From Anaerococcus lactolyticus ATCC 51172 (lineage in GTDB: Bacteria > Bacillota > Clostridia > Tissierellales > Peptoniphilaceae), in the NCBI RefSeq assembly GCF_000156575.1, contig NZ_GG666056.1, forward strand, positions 26,613 through 90,612: 64,000 nt of DNA, read 5' to 3'. Positions 25,125-35,400 of this stretch are shown in pieces. The notes under the pieces are model-generated. The model saw nothing but the letters and a program-made list of their open reading frames with translations. It did not search any database and was not told the origin of the DNA. The position numbers were made by a program, and so were the translations under genes. Position 1 is the stretch's first letter, and the number at the start of each line of letters is the position of its first letter.

Positions 25125-27056
25125 ATGGATAAAATAATATTAGATGGTAGATATGAAATTATAAAAGAAATAGGCGTAGGAGGCATGGCCAAGGTTTACA
25201 AGGCCAAAGATAAACTTCTTGGTAGGTTTGTTGCCATAAAAATTTTAAAAGAGCAATACGCAGAAGACGAAGAATTTTCAAAGAAATTTAATAATGAGGC
25301 CCAATCGGCCGCAAGACTTTCCCATATCAATATTGTAAATGTTTATGATATAGGTAAGGATATGCTAAATGGCAAGCTCATTCAATACATTGTAATGGAA
25401 TATGTGGAGGGTGAGACTCTCAAAGATTTAATTAATCGAGAAAAGGTTCTTGAAAATCATGATATTATTGATTATTCAACTCAAATTGCCCAAGCCCTCA
25501 AGAGCGCCCATGATTCAGGTATTGTCCATAGGGATATCAAGCCACAAAATATTTTAATCGACAAGTATGGTTTGTGTAAGGTGACAGACTTTGGTATAGC
25601 GAGAGTTTCTTCAAATGCTACTATTACCTATACCAGTTCGATTTTAGGGACAGTTCATTATATTTCTCCTGAGCAAGCCAAGGGCAAGATTGTAGATTTG
25701 AAATCTGACCTTTATTCTTTGGGAGCTGTCATGTATGAAATGGCTACTGGTAGGGTGCCTTTTGATGCGGATAATTCTGTGGGAATTGCAGTTATGCATA
25801 TCCAAGATGATCCAATCCCACCTAGGGAAATAAATCCAAATCTTTCCAGACACTTAAATTACATAATTATGAAACTCCTAAAGAAGGACCCAACAGAGAG
25901 ATTTCAAAATGCAAGTGAGTTAATAGAAGCTCTTGATGATGAATCTCTTGTTAAGGGCGAGGATAGTTATGAAGATACAGCAAGGATTCCTATTGTGGTT
26001 CCAAAAAAGGAAACTTATCCTGATCCGATTGAGGAAGAAAGAGAAGCTGTTTATGTGTCAACTGGAGAAGAAAAGAGCAAGAAAAAGAAAAAGAGAAATC
26101 CTATTAAGATTTGGCCTCTAGCTCTTCTTGCCTTTATTCTAGTGGTAGCTGTATATTTCTTTAGTTCAAGAATGAATAAGGAAGATCTAGAAGTACCAAC
26201 AGTAGTAAATCTTACAGAAGAACAGGCAGTTAACCAACTCGAAAAACGTGGTTTTAGGGCAAATATTTCAAGGTATGCAGAAAGTGATGAATACGAAAAG
26301 GGCAAGGTCATGAGCCAAGACCCAGAGGCATCTATAAGGGCTAAGAAGGGCACTATAGTCAACCTTGTAATCTCATCAGGTAGGGAAATAAAAGTACCTG
26401 AGCTTAAAAATATGAACCTAAGTCAGGCCGAGGAAACCTTAAAAGACCTAGGACTTAAAGTCGGAACAACATCTACTGACTATTCAAATACAGTTGATAA
26501 AGATTTAGTTATTAGGCAAGAACCAGTAGCTGGCTCAACTGTACAATCTGGAACTGAAGTAAATCTTGTAATATCTGTTGGCAAGGAAGATACAACAGAA
26601 AATATCAAGGTAGGCAACTACATTGGCATGGCTGAGCAAGATGCAATTGCAGCTGCAAGAAAAAACCATCTTAGAGTTAGAAATGTTGATTACCAACATT
26701 CATCAAATATTCAAAAGGGTTTGGTAATGAGCCAGTCCATAGGTGCTGAGACAGAAGTAGCAGAAAATTCTGCAATTGATTTTGTAATAAGTCTTGGCGA
26801 AGAAGAAAAAGCCAAGAGTCCAAATAGGGAAGTTGAAATTAGACTTAATGTCGCTAGCAACAAGGACAATTTCAATGTCAAAATTTATAAGGTAGACAGC
26901 AATGGCAATAGGGGCGATCTTTTATATAATGATTACCACACATCAAGTGATTTGAATTCTAATGGAGTCCTAGTCCTTAAGTTTATGGCAATGTCACAGA
27001 CAAGTGTGGAAGTCCTAGTTGATGATGAATCCTACGGAGTATATCAAGTTAACTAA
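25125..27056 (+). CDS. prkC: PASTA-domain Ser/Thr protein kinase
   Basis: Membrane sensor kinase that responds to muropeptides and lipid II. Kinase domain (residues 8-270) with the glycine loop EIGVGGMAKVYKA, VAIKIL, HRDIKPQN, DFGIAR and SPEQAKG. A Lys-rich juxtamembrane segment precedes one transmembrane helix (about 328-347). Three extracellular PASTA repeats follow (from about 354, 424 and 495), then a C-terminal extension. Length 643. Stop and rsgA start overlap by one base. It controls cell-wall growth and division in relatives. Confidence 0.95.
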   Translation: MDKIILDGRYEIIKEIGVGGMAKVYKAKDKLLGRFVAIKILKEQYAEDEEFSKKFNNEAQSAARLSHINIVNVYDIGKDMLNGKLIQYIVMEYVEGETLKDLINREKVLENHDIIDYSTQIAQALKSAHDSGIVHRDIKPQNILIDKYGLCKVTDFGIARVSSNATITYTSSILGTVHYISPEQAKGKIVDLKSDLYSLGAVMYEMATGRVPFDADNSVGIAVMHIQDDPIPPREINPNLSRHLNYIIMKLLKKDPTERFQNASELIEALDDESLVKGEDSYEDTARIPIVVPKKETYPDPIEEEREAVYVSTGEEKSKKKKKRNPIKIWPLALLAFILVVAVYFFSSRMNKEDLEVPTVVNLTEEQAVNQLEKRGFRANISRYAESDEYEKGKVMSQDPEASIRAKKGTIVNLVISSGREIKVPELKNMNLSQAEETLKDLGLKVGTTSTDYSNTVDKDLVIRQEPVAGSTVQSGTEVNLVISVGKEDTTENIKVGNYIGMAEQDAIAAARKNHLRVRNVDYQHSSNIQKGLVMSQSIGAETEVAENSAIDFVISLGEEEKAKSPNREVEIRLNVASNKDNFNVKIYKVDSNGNRGDLLYNDYHTSSDLNSNGVLVLKFMAMSQTSVEVLVDDESYGVYQVN

Positions 27057-27925
27057 TGATTGGAAAAATAATTAAAAGTCAAAAAGAATTATATTATGTA
27101 GACACCAATGATATGGTTTATAAGGCCAAGGCAAGGGGAAACTTTAGGGTTAAAGATAAAAAACCCTTGGTAGGAGACAATGTAGAAATAGAAATATTGG
27201 AAGATGACAAGGCCTACATCACAAAGCTACTTGCCCGTAAAAATGAAATCAAAAGACCTAATATAGCAAATATTGACCAGCTTTTGGTTTTTATAACGAT
27301 AAATGATCCACCCCTCAACCTCTACAACCTTGACAAGTACTTGGCTATGTGTGAGTATTTAAACATTTCTGTAACTATAATGCTTACAAAAATAGACCTT
27401 GCACCTTGCGAGAAGGTTGAAGAAATTTCTGGAATCTATAAAAATATCGGTTATGAAGTGATATTAATTGATAATTACAAGGATTTTCCTCAAGAAAAAA
27501 TTAGGGAAATCCTAAAGGGGAAGACTTCTGCAGTATCAGGTGCATCGGGTGTGGGCAAATCTACTTTCTTGTCAAACTTAATTGATGCAGAAATTGAAAT
27601 TGGCGACATTAGCCAGAAATCAAAAAGAGGCAAGAATACCACTCGACACACAGAAATTTTTAAACTTGCTAAGGATACTTTTATTTTTGATACCCCAGGC
27701 TTCGATTCCTTTGACCTAGACTTTTTAGAAGATGAAAATGATCTTAAAAACAACTTTGTCGAATTAAGGGATAGGGATTGCAAGTTTAAGGATTGCAACC
27801 ACATCAATGAACCATCTTGCAGGGTTAAGGAAGATTTAGAAAAAGGAAAAATTTCTGCTTCACGCTATAAAAATTATATCCAGTTATTTGAAGAATTAAA
27901 ACAAAGGAGACTTAACAAATGGTAA
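27056..27925 (+). CDS. rsgA: Ribosome small-subunit GTPase RsgA
   Basis: Circularly permuted GTPase for 30S maturation. The OB-fold N terminus is followed by G4 (TKID), then G1 (GASGVGKST), G3 (DTPGFDSF), and a C-terminal zinc knuckle CKFKDCNHINEPSC. Length 289. The 3' end overlaps rpe by 7 bases; the prpC-prkC-rsgA-rpe order is common in Firmicutes. Confidence 0.95.
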   Translation: MIGKIIKSQKELYYVDTNDMVYKAKARGNFRVKDKKPLVGDNVEIEILEDDKAYITKLLARKNEIKRPNIANIDQLLVFITINDPPLNLYNLDKYLAMCEYLNISVTIMLTKIDLAPCEKVEEISGIYKNIGYEVILIDNYKDFPQEKIREILKGKTSAVSGASGVGKSTFLSNLIDAEIEIGDISQKSKRGKNTTRHTEIFKLAKDTFIFDTPGFDSFDLDFLEDENDLKNNFVELRDRDCKFKDCNHINEPSCRVKEDLEKGKISASRYKNYIQLFEELKQRRLNKW

Positions 27926-28578
27926 GACTATCACCATCGATACTATCAGCAAATTTTGCAAATCTTCAAGGAGATTTAGACCAAACCAAGGGGTGTGGTC
28001 TTAAAATGATTCACATTGATGTCATGGATGGGATATTTGTGCCAAATATTTCCTTTGCTTTTAAGGTCATTTCTGATATTAGGGATAAGAATGATTATTT
28101 CTTTGATACCCACCTAATGATTGAAGAGCCTATTAGGTATATAGACGAATTTAAAAAGGCAGGATCTGACAGAATAACAGTTCATTACGAGGCTTGTAAA
28201 GATTTAAAAGCAACCCTAAAAGCTATAAGAGATGCTGGTATGGAAGTGGGTCTTACAGCTAAACCAGAAACAGATCCCAAATTACTTTTAAAATATTTTG
28301 ACCAAATCGATTTGATTTTGGTAATGAGTGTAAGACCTGGTTTTGGCGGACAAAAGTTTATGGAAGAAACCAAGGCGACCATGGATCTCTACAGAAAATA
28401 TATTGACGAAAATAATTTGAAGGTAAAAATGCAAGTCGATGGGGGCATCAAAACTACAAATGTCAGAGAAGTTTTGGACCTCGGAGTTGATGAGGTTGTA
28501 TCAGGCTCAGATATTTTTGCCAAGGATATAAAATCTCAAATTTTAACCTACCACGAGATTTTTAAAGAATACGAATAA
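27919..28578 (+). CDS. rpe: Ribulose-phosphate 3-epimerase
   Basis: TIM-barrel epimerase of the pentose phosphate pathway (Ru5P to Xu5P). Motifs: LSPSILSANFANL, HIDVMDGIFVPNISF (metal ligands), HLMIEEP, MSVRPGFGGQKF and QVDGGIK. Length 219. Last gene of the def-to-rpe operon; a terminator follows 7 bases later. Confidence 0.96.
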   Translation: MVRLSPSILSANFANLQGDLDQTKGCGLKMIHIDVMDGIFVPNISFAFKVISDIRDKNDYFFDTHLMIEEPIRYIDEFKKAGSDRITVHYEACKDLKATLKAIRDAGMEVGLTAKPETDPKLLLKYFDQIDLILVMSVRPGFGGQKFMEETKATMDLYRKYIDENNLKVKMQVDGGIKTTNVREVLDLGVDEVVSGSDIFAKDIKSQILTYHEIFKEYE

Positions 28579-28585
28579 AATAAAA

Positions 28586-28622
28586 AGCTGGTTTATGATA
28601 TTATCATTTACCAGCTATTTTT
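28586..28622 (+). terminator. Terminator of the def-rpe operon
   Basis: AGCTGGT/ACCAGCT hairpin with a 17-base loop that can pair further (TGATA/TATCA), followed by ATTTTT. Confidence 0.82.
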
Positions 28623-28633
28623 GTGAGCAAATT

Positions 28634-28658
28634 AAAAAACTGACCTTTTGGCCAGTTT
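28634..28658 (-). terminator. Terminator of rpmB
   Basis: On the minus strand AAACTGGCC-AAAA-GGTCAGTTT followed by TTT, 35 bases after the rpmB stop. Confidence 0.82.
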
Positions 28659-28692
28659 AAAAATTTTTAATTTAGTACTAAACTAAAAAAGC

Positions 28693-28881
28693 TTATGCTT
28701 TTTCTACTTTTCCACTTTTAATACATTTTGTACAAGCGTTAATAGTTTTTGGAGTGCCATCAACAATAGCTTTAATCTTGTGCACGTTTGCTTTAAAAGT
28801 TCTGTTGATTTGTCTATGTGAGAATGTTACAGTCTTTCCACTAGCTGTACCTTTGCCACATATATCGCATGCTCTTGACAT
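28693..28881 (-). CDS. rpmB: 50S ribosomal protein L28
   Basis: 62 residues with the L28 signature ACDICGKGTASGKTVTFSHR and two CxxC pairs (CDIC and CTKC), so this is the zinc-binding form. GGAGGTG precedes the ATG on the minus strand. Monocistronic and convergent with rpe. The 137 bases to murB hold the divergent promoters. Confidence 0.96.
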   Translation of the reverse strand: MSRACDICGKGTASGKTVTFSHRQINRTFKANVHKIKAIVDGTPKTINACTKCIKSGKVEKA

Positions 28882-29018
28882 AATTACACCTCCTTCTTAT
28901 TCATCTTTATTATTCTACCAAAGTTTTATGAAAATTACAAATTTTTGGCCAATATTTTTAAGAGAGATTCTGTGTCATAATGGTATAGTATATAAGAAAA
29001 AAGATAAAAGGGGAAACT

Positions 29019-29921
29019 ATGGATTACAAATCTCTTTATAATAATAAAAAATTTACTAATATAGACTTTGATAAAGACCTTAATACTTATACTACTTTTG
29101 GCATAGGGGGCCCTGCAGATGTCTTGGCTAAACCTACCAGCGTAGAAGAATTGGAAGAGCTTTTAAAATTTAATCACGAAAATAATATAAAAACTTTTGT
29201 TATGGGCAAGGGTTCAAATCTCTTGGTATCTGATAAGGGCATCAGGGGTTGCGTAATTGTTCTTGCTGATAATTTTGACGATGTAAAAATCGAAGGAAAT
29301 TATCTGACTGCGCTTTCTGGCACTTCTTTAAATAAGGCGAGCCTTGCAGCTATAGATGAGGGACTTGCTGGTATGGAAGAAATATCTGGCATACCAGGTT
29401 CAGTTGGGGGTGCTGTATCGATGAATGCCGGTGCTTATGGTGGAGAAATCAAGGATATTGCTGTAGAAATTAAGGCTTTTGATTTTGAAGGAAAGCTTCA
29501 CACTTTTAAAAATGAAGAGATGAGTTTTTCTTACAGACATTCAAGGATTTTTGATGATAATTTAATTGTTGTTAGTGCTAAGTTTAAACTGGAAAAAGGC
29601 GATAAGCATATAATTACCGAAAAATATTTGGACTATACAAATAGACGCCAAACCAAGCAACCTCTTGATAAAAAATCTGCTGGTTCTACTTTCAAAAGGC
29701 CAGAGGGATCCTATGCATCAAAATTAATTGATGAGTGTGGTTTGAGAGGATTTAGAGAAGGTGATTGCCAGGTTAGCGAAAAGCATTGTGGGTTCATTAT
29801 CAATAGGGATAAGGCGACTTGCAAACAGATGCTTGATTTTATTAACCATGTATCAAGTATCGTCAAGGAAGAAACTGGGTTCGTCTTAGAACGAGAGGTA
29901 AAATTAGTCGGAGACTTATAG
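29019..29921 (+). CDS. murB: UDP-N-acetylenolpyruvoylglucosamine reductase
   Basis: FAD-dependent reductase making UDP-MurNAc. Motifs: TTFGIGGPADVLAKP, GKGSNLLVSDKGIRG, GIPGSVGGAVSMNAGAYGGE (FAD and substrate contacts), SYRHS, and SAGSTFKRP with the proton-donor serine. Length 300. rapZ follows directly with no gap, giving the murB-rapZ-whiA neighbourhood of Firmicutes. Confidence 0.96.
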   Translation: MDYKSLYNNKKFTNIDFDKDLNTYTTFGIGGPADVLAKPTSVEELEELLKFNHENNIKTFVMGKGSNLLVSDKGIRGCVIVLADNFDDVKIEGNYLTALSGTSLNKASLAAIDEGLAGMEEISGIPGSVGGAVSMNAGAYGGEIKDIAVEIKAFDFEGKLHTFKNEEMSFSYRHSRIFDDNLIVVSAKFKLEKGDKHIITEKYLDYTNRRQTKQPLDKKSAGSTFKRPEGSYASKLIDECGLRGFREGDCQVSEKHCGFIINRDKATCKQMLDFINHVSSIVKEETGFVLEREVKLVGDL

Positions 29922-30770
29922 ATGAAATTAAAGATAATTACAGGCCTTTCTGGCTCAGGTAAAACAACAGCCCTAAGGGCCTATGAAGATTTAGGCTATT
30001 ATGCAATGGATAACGCGCCAGCATATTTGGTGGAAAAATTCATAGAGCTTAATAAATACCAAGAAAAACCAATAGAAAAGATGGCTGTCGTTATAGATTT
30101 TAGGTCATTTTCCTTAGATAATGATATTTTTAAATCTATAAAAAGCCTCAAAGAAGCCAATAAGGATACAGAAATTATCTTTATTTACTGTAACGATGAA
30201 ATCATTCAAAAAAGATACAATGAATTGAGAAGACCTCATCCTCTTGGAGAGTATGGAAATGTATCGGACGGGCTTGAGAAAGAAAAGAACTTGTTAAAGC
30301 CTCTTAGGGATATATCTGACAAGCTAATAGATACAACTAACTATAAAATTGCAGAGCTAAGGCAAGTGATAGAATCCAGTGGGGATAAGAAAAATAATAT
30401 TATTATAAATCTTATATCCTTTGGTTATAAGTATGGGGTGAGTGCTGATTTTGACTTTGTTTTTGATGTTCGATTTATACCAAATCCATTTTATGTAGAA
30501 GAACTTAAAAAGTTAAATGGCACTAACAAAAAACTTGCTAATTACCTAGACCAATTTGATATTATTAAGGACTTTGAAGATAGGGTTTATGGCCTCATAA
30601 ATTCCCTCCTTCCTTCCTATGAAAAAGAGGGGAAGAATATTATTACCATTGCCTTTGGATGCACTGGTGGCCAACATAGGTCGGTCTATATGGTAGAGAA
30701 GATGTATGAAAAGATGAAAGATGATGATTATATACTAATTAAGAGACATAGAGAAAAGGATAAGTGGTAA
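29922..30770 (+). CDS. rapZ: RapZ/YvcJ nucleotide-binding protein
   Basis: P-loop ATP/GTP-binding protein of the RapZ family: Walker A GLSGSGKTTA (residues 8-17), Walker B-like VVIDFRS, FDVRFIPNPFYV, and a C-terminal GCTGGQHRSVYMVE. In enterobacteria it is an RNase E adaptor in amino-sugar control; in Bacillus YvcJ affects competence. Length 282. The next gene begins one base after the stop. Confidence 0.93.
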   Translation: MKLKIITGLSGSGKTTALRAYEDLGYYAMDNAPAYLVEKFIELNKYQEKPIEKMAVVIDFRSFSLDNDIFKSIKSLKEANKDTEIIFIYCNDEIIQKRYNELRRPHPLGEYGNVSDGLEKEKNLLKPLRDISDKLIDTTNYKIAELRQVIESSGDKKNNIIINLISFGYKYGVSADFDFVFDVRFIPNPFYVEELKKLNGTNKKLANYLDQFDIIKDFEDRVYGLINSLLPSYEKEGKNIITIAFGCTGGQHRSVYMVEKMYEKMKDDDYILIKRHREKDKW

Positions 30771-30771
30771 G

Positions 30772-31488
30772 ATGAGATATTTAAAAAGATTAGACATTGA
30801 TAATATAAAAAATGCTAGGGATTTAGGAGGTGTACCAACTCTCGATCATAGGTCGACAAAATGGCATGAATTTTTTAGGACAGCAAGCCTTGATGATATA
30901 AATGACGCTGATATGGAGCAATTAAAAAAATTAAATGTCTCAACAATAATTGATTTAAGAAGGATAAATGAAATAGATTTTGAATCTGAAAGTCATAAAA
31001 AAATTAAGGAAAATTTTGACTACCACCACATTTCCCTTGCTCCAGACAGGGAATTTAGGAAGGAAGAAATTGAAAAGATTATTTCGGGGAAAATCTCTGT
31101 TGGCCAATCTTATAGAAATTTAATAGACCATTATGTGGCTGTTAAGGAAATTGTAGAAGTGCTCGCAAGGGCAGAGGGCTCAGTTCTTTATCATTGCCAG
31201 GAAGGTAAAGATAGGACTGGTATAGTTTCTATGATAATAATGGGCCTTGCTGATGTGGCGAGAGGTGATATTATTGCTGATTATGAAATATCTTCTGCCC
31301 ATCTTGGCTATATAGAAAGGTACGATGAGGATGAACCTTTTTCGGTTTTCAGAATCACAGACCCATATTATATGAAGGAAGCTTATGACTATGTTATAAG
31401 GAAATACGGTAGCTTTGAAGCATATCTACTCTATGCCAAGTGTGAGCAAAAAGATATATATATGTTGAGGAGCAGGATAAGGGAGTAG
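30772..31488 (+). CDS. IphP-family tyrosine/dual-specificity phosphatase
   Basis: 238 residues with NARDLGGV near the N terminus and the CX5R phosphatase loop HCQEGKDRTGI (about residues 142-152), which are the two hallmarks of the IphP/PTP-like family. Substrates may be phosphotyrosine proteins or phosphoinositide-like small molecules; this cannot be read from sequence. It stands between rapZ and whiA, where yvcK normally lies, and is coupled to both neighbours by one-base gaps. Confidence 0.85.
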   Translation: MRYLKRLDIDNIKNARDLGGVPTLDHRSTKWHEFFRTASLDDINDADMEQLKKLNVSTIIDLRRINEIDFESESHKKIKENFDYHHISLAPDREFRKEEIEKIISGKISVGQSYRNLIDHYVAVKEIVEVLARAEGSVLYHCQEGKDRTGIVSMIIMGLADVARGDIIADYEISSAHLGYIERYDEDEPFSVFRITDPYYMKEAYDYVIRKYGSFEAYLLYAKCEQKDIYMLRSRIRE

Positions 31489-31489
31489 T

Positions 31490-32392
31490 ATGAGTTTTTC
31501 CCAAAGATGCAAGAAGGAGCTATTGCGAAAAGATCCCTTAGATTTAGAAGGCGAATTAATTTCCCTAGTTCATTTTATTGGGTCAATAAGGATTTCTGCA
31601 TCTGGTTTTAATGTGATTTTTAAAACAGATGCCAACCAAGAAGCTAGATATATCTACAAACTAATTGCTGACTTATATGGTTATTCTCCGACCTTTGAGA
31701 TTCAGGATAACCCGGATAAGAAAACAAAGAGAGATTATGTTGTAATAATTGAAGATGCAGATGTATCTGATAAGTTAATCGCTCTTATGAACGAAGGTTT
31801 CATAGAAAATTACAAAAATATTGAAGATGTGAAGCTTGAAACTATAAAGGGATTTTTGAAGATTGCCTTTATCTTTAGGGGCTCGGTAAATGATCCTCAA
31901 AGGGGCTACAATTTAGAGATTGTAGGCAAGAACAAAAATGAAGCTGGGCTTATTAAAGATTCAATGGATACCTTTAATTTGAATGCCAAGCTAAGTCAAA
32001 GGCTAGATAATAATATTATTTACCTAAAGGATTCTGATAAGATTTCTGATTTCTTGGCTGTTATAGGCGCCATGCAATCTCTTTTTGAACTAGAGAATGT
32101 AAGGGCAATGAAATCAATTAGAAATGATATAAACAGGATAAATAATTTTGATAATGCCAACATCGACAGGACTGTTAAGGCTTCTATTGTCCAAGTTGAC
32201 GCTATAAATAAGGTTATAGAAAAGAATGCATTTGATGAATTTGACGAACTTAGTCAAAAAATCGCTAAGCTAAGGCTAGATAATCCCTACTTATCCCTTG
32301 ATGAACTTGGAGAAAAACTAAATCCACCGCTTACAAAAGCCAAGGTAAACTATAGACTGCAAAAGTTTATCAAGCTAGCAAAAGATTTGTGA
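31490..32392 (+). CDS. whiA: Sporulation/division regulator WhiA
   Basis: DNA-binding protein with an N-terminal LAGLIDADG-like fold and a C-terminal helix-turn-helix. Diagnostic stretches: SFSQRCKKELLR at the start, FLAVIGAMQSLFELENVRAMKSIRNDINRINNFDNANIDRT in the middle, and LSLDELGEKLNPPLTKAKVNYRLQKF for the HTH. Length 300. In non-sporulating Firmicutes it affects division and nucleoid organisation. A weak GAGA/TCTC stem with five T residues follows the stop, before dnaE. Confidence 0.93.
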   Translation: MSFSQRCKKELLRKDPLDLEGELISLVHFIGSIRISASGFNVIFKTDANQEARYIYKLIADLYGYSPTFEIQDNPDKKTKRDYVVIIEDADVSDKLIALMNEGFIENYKNIEDVKLETIKGFLKIAFIFRGSVNDPQRGYNLEIVGKNKNEAGLIKDSMDTFNLNAKLSQRLDNNIIYLKDSDKISDFLAVIGAMQSLFELENVRAMKSIRNDINRINNFDNANIDRTVKASIVQVDAINKVIEKNAFDEFDELSQKIAKLRLDNPYLSLDELGEKLNPPLTKAKVNYRLQKFIKLAKDL

Positions 32393-32420
32393 GAGCAAGT
32401 CTCTTTTTAAAGGAGCACCT

Positions 32421-35400
32421 ATGACTACAAAATTTACCCACCTCCACCTCCATACGGAATATTCTCTGCTTGATGGTTTTACAAGAATAGATGAACTTCT
32501 AGATAGGTGTAAAGAACTCGGCATGGATTCTGTTGCGATCACAGACCATGGTCAGATGTATGGGGTCATAGAATTTTATAAACAAGCACAAAAACGTGGT
32601 ATAAAGCCAATTATTGGTTGCGAGGTTTATGTATCTGAAAGAGATCATAAGATAAAGGATCCAACCAATAGGAGGTACTACCACCTAATTTTGCTTGCAG
32701 AAAATAATACCGGCTATAAGAACCTTGTGAAAATTGTTTCAGAAGCTTATGTCAATGGTTTTTATTACAAACCAAGGGTGTCATTTGACTTTATAAAAAA
32801 TCATACAGAAGGTCTTATTGCCCTTTCTGCCTGCTTAAATGGAGAGGTCAATCAAAGAATTTTGGAAGGTGACATGGGCGGTGCAGAAGAAACTGCTCTA
32901 AAGTATGAAAAAGCTTTTGGTAAGGGTTCGTTTTTTTTAGAAGTCCAAGACCACGGTATGGCTGAGCAAAAAAAAGTAAACCAAGGTATAAAATACCTCC
33001 ACAAAAAACTCGGTATAGAAATGGTTGCTACTAACGATGTTCACTATATCAACAAGGAAGATTCTTACTATCAAGATGTGCTATTGTGCATCCAAACAGG
33101 CGCCCTAATCAAGGATGAAAATAGGATGAGGATGCCAACTAGGGAATTTTACCTAAAAGACGCTGATACTATGGCGACAATCTTCAAAGATTATGAAAGA
33201 GCAATCGAAAATACTAGAAAAATTGCAGACCGTTGCCAAGTTGAAATTAAATTTCACCAACCACATTTGCCATACTACACCAAAGTTCCAGAAGGCCTTA
33301 CAAATCTAGATTATTTGAAATTATTAGTAAATGATGGCCTAGCTCAAAAATATGATCAAGTTACAGACGAGATTGTAAAGAGGGCAAAGATGGAAATCGA
33401 CGTTATAAACTCAATGGGTTATGTTGATTATTTCCTAATTGTGTGGGACTTTGTAAATTATGCAAGAAAAAATGACATAGCAGTTGGACCTGGTAGGGGT
33501 TCTGCAGCAGGTTCTCTTGTTTCATACGCCCTTGATATAACTCAGATTGACCCCTTGAAATACAATTTGATTTTTGAGAGGTTCTTAAATCCTGAGAGGG
33601 TATCAATGCCTGATATAGATATAGATTTTGACTATGTATTAAGGGATAAGGTAGTTGAATATGTAAATGACCTTTATGGCAGGGACCACGTTTCGCAGAT
33701 TGTAACTTTTGGTAGGATGCAGGCTAGAAATGCCATCAGGGATGTTGGCAGGGTTTTGGATATAGCCTATGGCAAGGTCGATACTATTGCCAAGCAAATT
33801 CCAGCAACAATTGGTATGACCATTGATAAGGCCTTAGTAGAATCTGATGCCTTTAGGGCCTCTTACGAAAAAGATGCTGAGGGAAAAAGACTAATTGACA
33901 CAGCTAAAAAACTCGAGGCTCTTCCTCGCCATACATCTATCCACGCTGCAGGTGTAGTTATTTCTAAAGACCCACTTACAGATATTATTCCACTCGCTCT
34001 GTCAAACGACCAAGTTGTAAGCCAGTTTGATATGACAGAGATTGAAGAGTTGGGACTTTTAAAGATGGACTTTTTAGGCCTAAGAAATCTCACAGTTATC
34101 AAAGATACCATAAAAGACATTAAGAAAAACTACGGCGTAGACCTTGATATAAGAAAAATCGATGTAAATGATGTAAATGTCATCAAACAATTTAATCAGG
34201 CTAAAACTATAGGACTTTTTCAGTTTGAATCAGCAGGAATGAGGGCCTTTCTTAAAAATTTAAAGCCAACAGTTTTCGATGACCTAATTGCAGCGAATTC
34301 TTTATTTAGACCTGGGCCAATGGACGAAATACCCAAATATATCCACAACAAAAACAACCCAGATGACGTCACTTTCCTAGATGAAAAATTAAAACCAATC
34401 CTAGGTGTAACCTATGGTATAATTGTCTACCAGGAACAGGTAATGCAGATAGTTCAACAATTGGCTGGTTATTCACTGGGTGAAGCTGACAACCTAAGGC
34501 GTGCCATGTCTAAGAAAAAGATGGCAGTCATGGAAGAAAATAGGGATGTTTTTATAAATGGTAAGGTCGGTGAGGATGGGAAAGTCATAATACCAGGAGC
34601 GGTGAGAAATGGTGTTGATAGACAGGTGGCAAATACTATTTACGATGAAATGATTTCCTTTGCTAAATACGCCTTTAATAAATCTCACTCTGCGGCCTAT
34701 TCGCTTGTGGCAGTTCAAACGGCATATCTTAAGCACTATTACCCTGAAGAATATATGGCAAACTTGATTTCATCTGTCATGGATCAGTCGGGCAAGCTTT
34801 ATTCTTATGTATCTGAGACAAAAAGGCTTGGAATAGAAGTTCTTGCACCAGATATAAATAAGTCTTACGGGTCTTTTAAGGTGGCAGACAAAAAAATTAT
34901 CTTTGGCCTATCGGGGATAAAAAATGTTGGACTAAATCTTATAGACTCTATCGTTAAAGCAAGAGATGAAGGCGGAGCTTTTACTAATTTTAAAAATTTC
35001 CTTGAGAGAGTTGAAGATTACGACCCAAGGGCCCTTAATAAAAAGGGAATAGAATCTCTAATTAAGGCGGGAGCCTTTGATAGTCTGGGCTATACCAGGT
35101 CGTCACTCATGGCGATTTTTGAAAAGGCGATAAATACTGTCCACGATAATAATAAAATTAATGTTACAGGTCAGATTAATCTTTTGGATATGGCTAGTGC
35201 TAAAGAAGATACGGACATAGATATGCCAAATATTGATGAGTATCCAAAAAAGGTTAAGTTAAAATTAGAAAAAGAGGTTCTTGGTTTTTATATTTCTGAA
35301 CATCCCTTGTCAGAAAGAAGCCTAGCTCTTTCAAACATTGTTAATTTTACAACAAATTATAGGGAAGAACTTGGTGAAAATAGGCTGGCTAGTCTTGACG

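Noticed and set aside
28754..29041. Plus-strand frame over rpmB
   Set aside because: Shadow of L28, which has an intact zinc-ribbon sequence and start signals on the minus strand.
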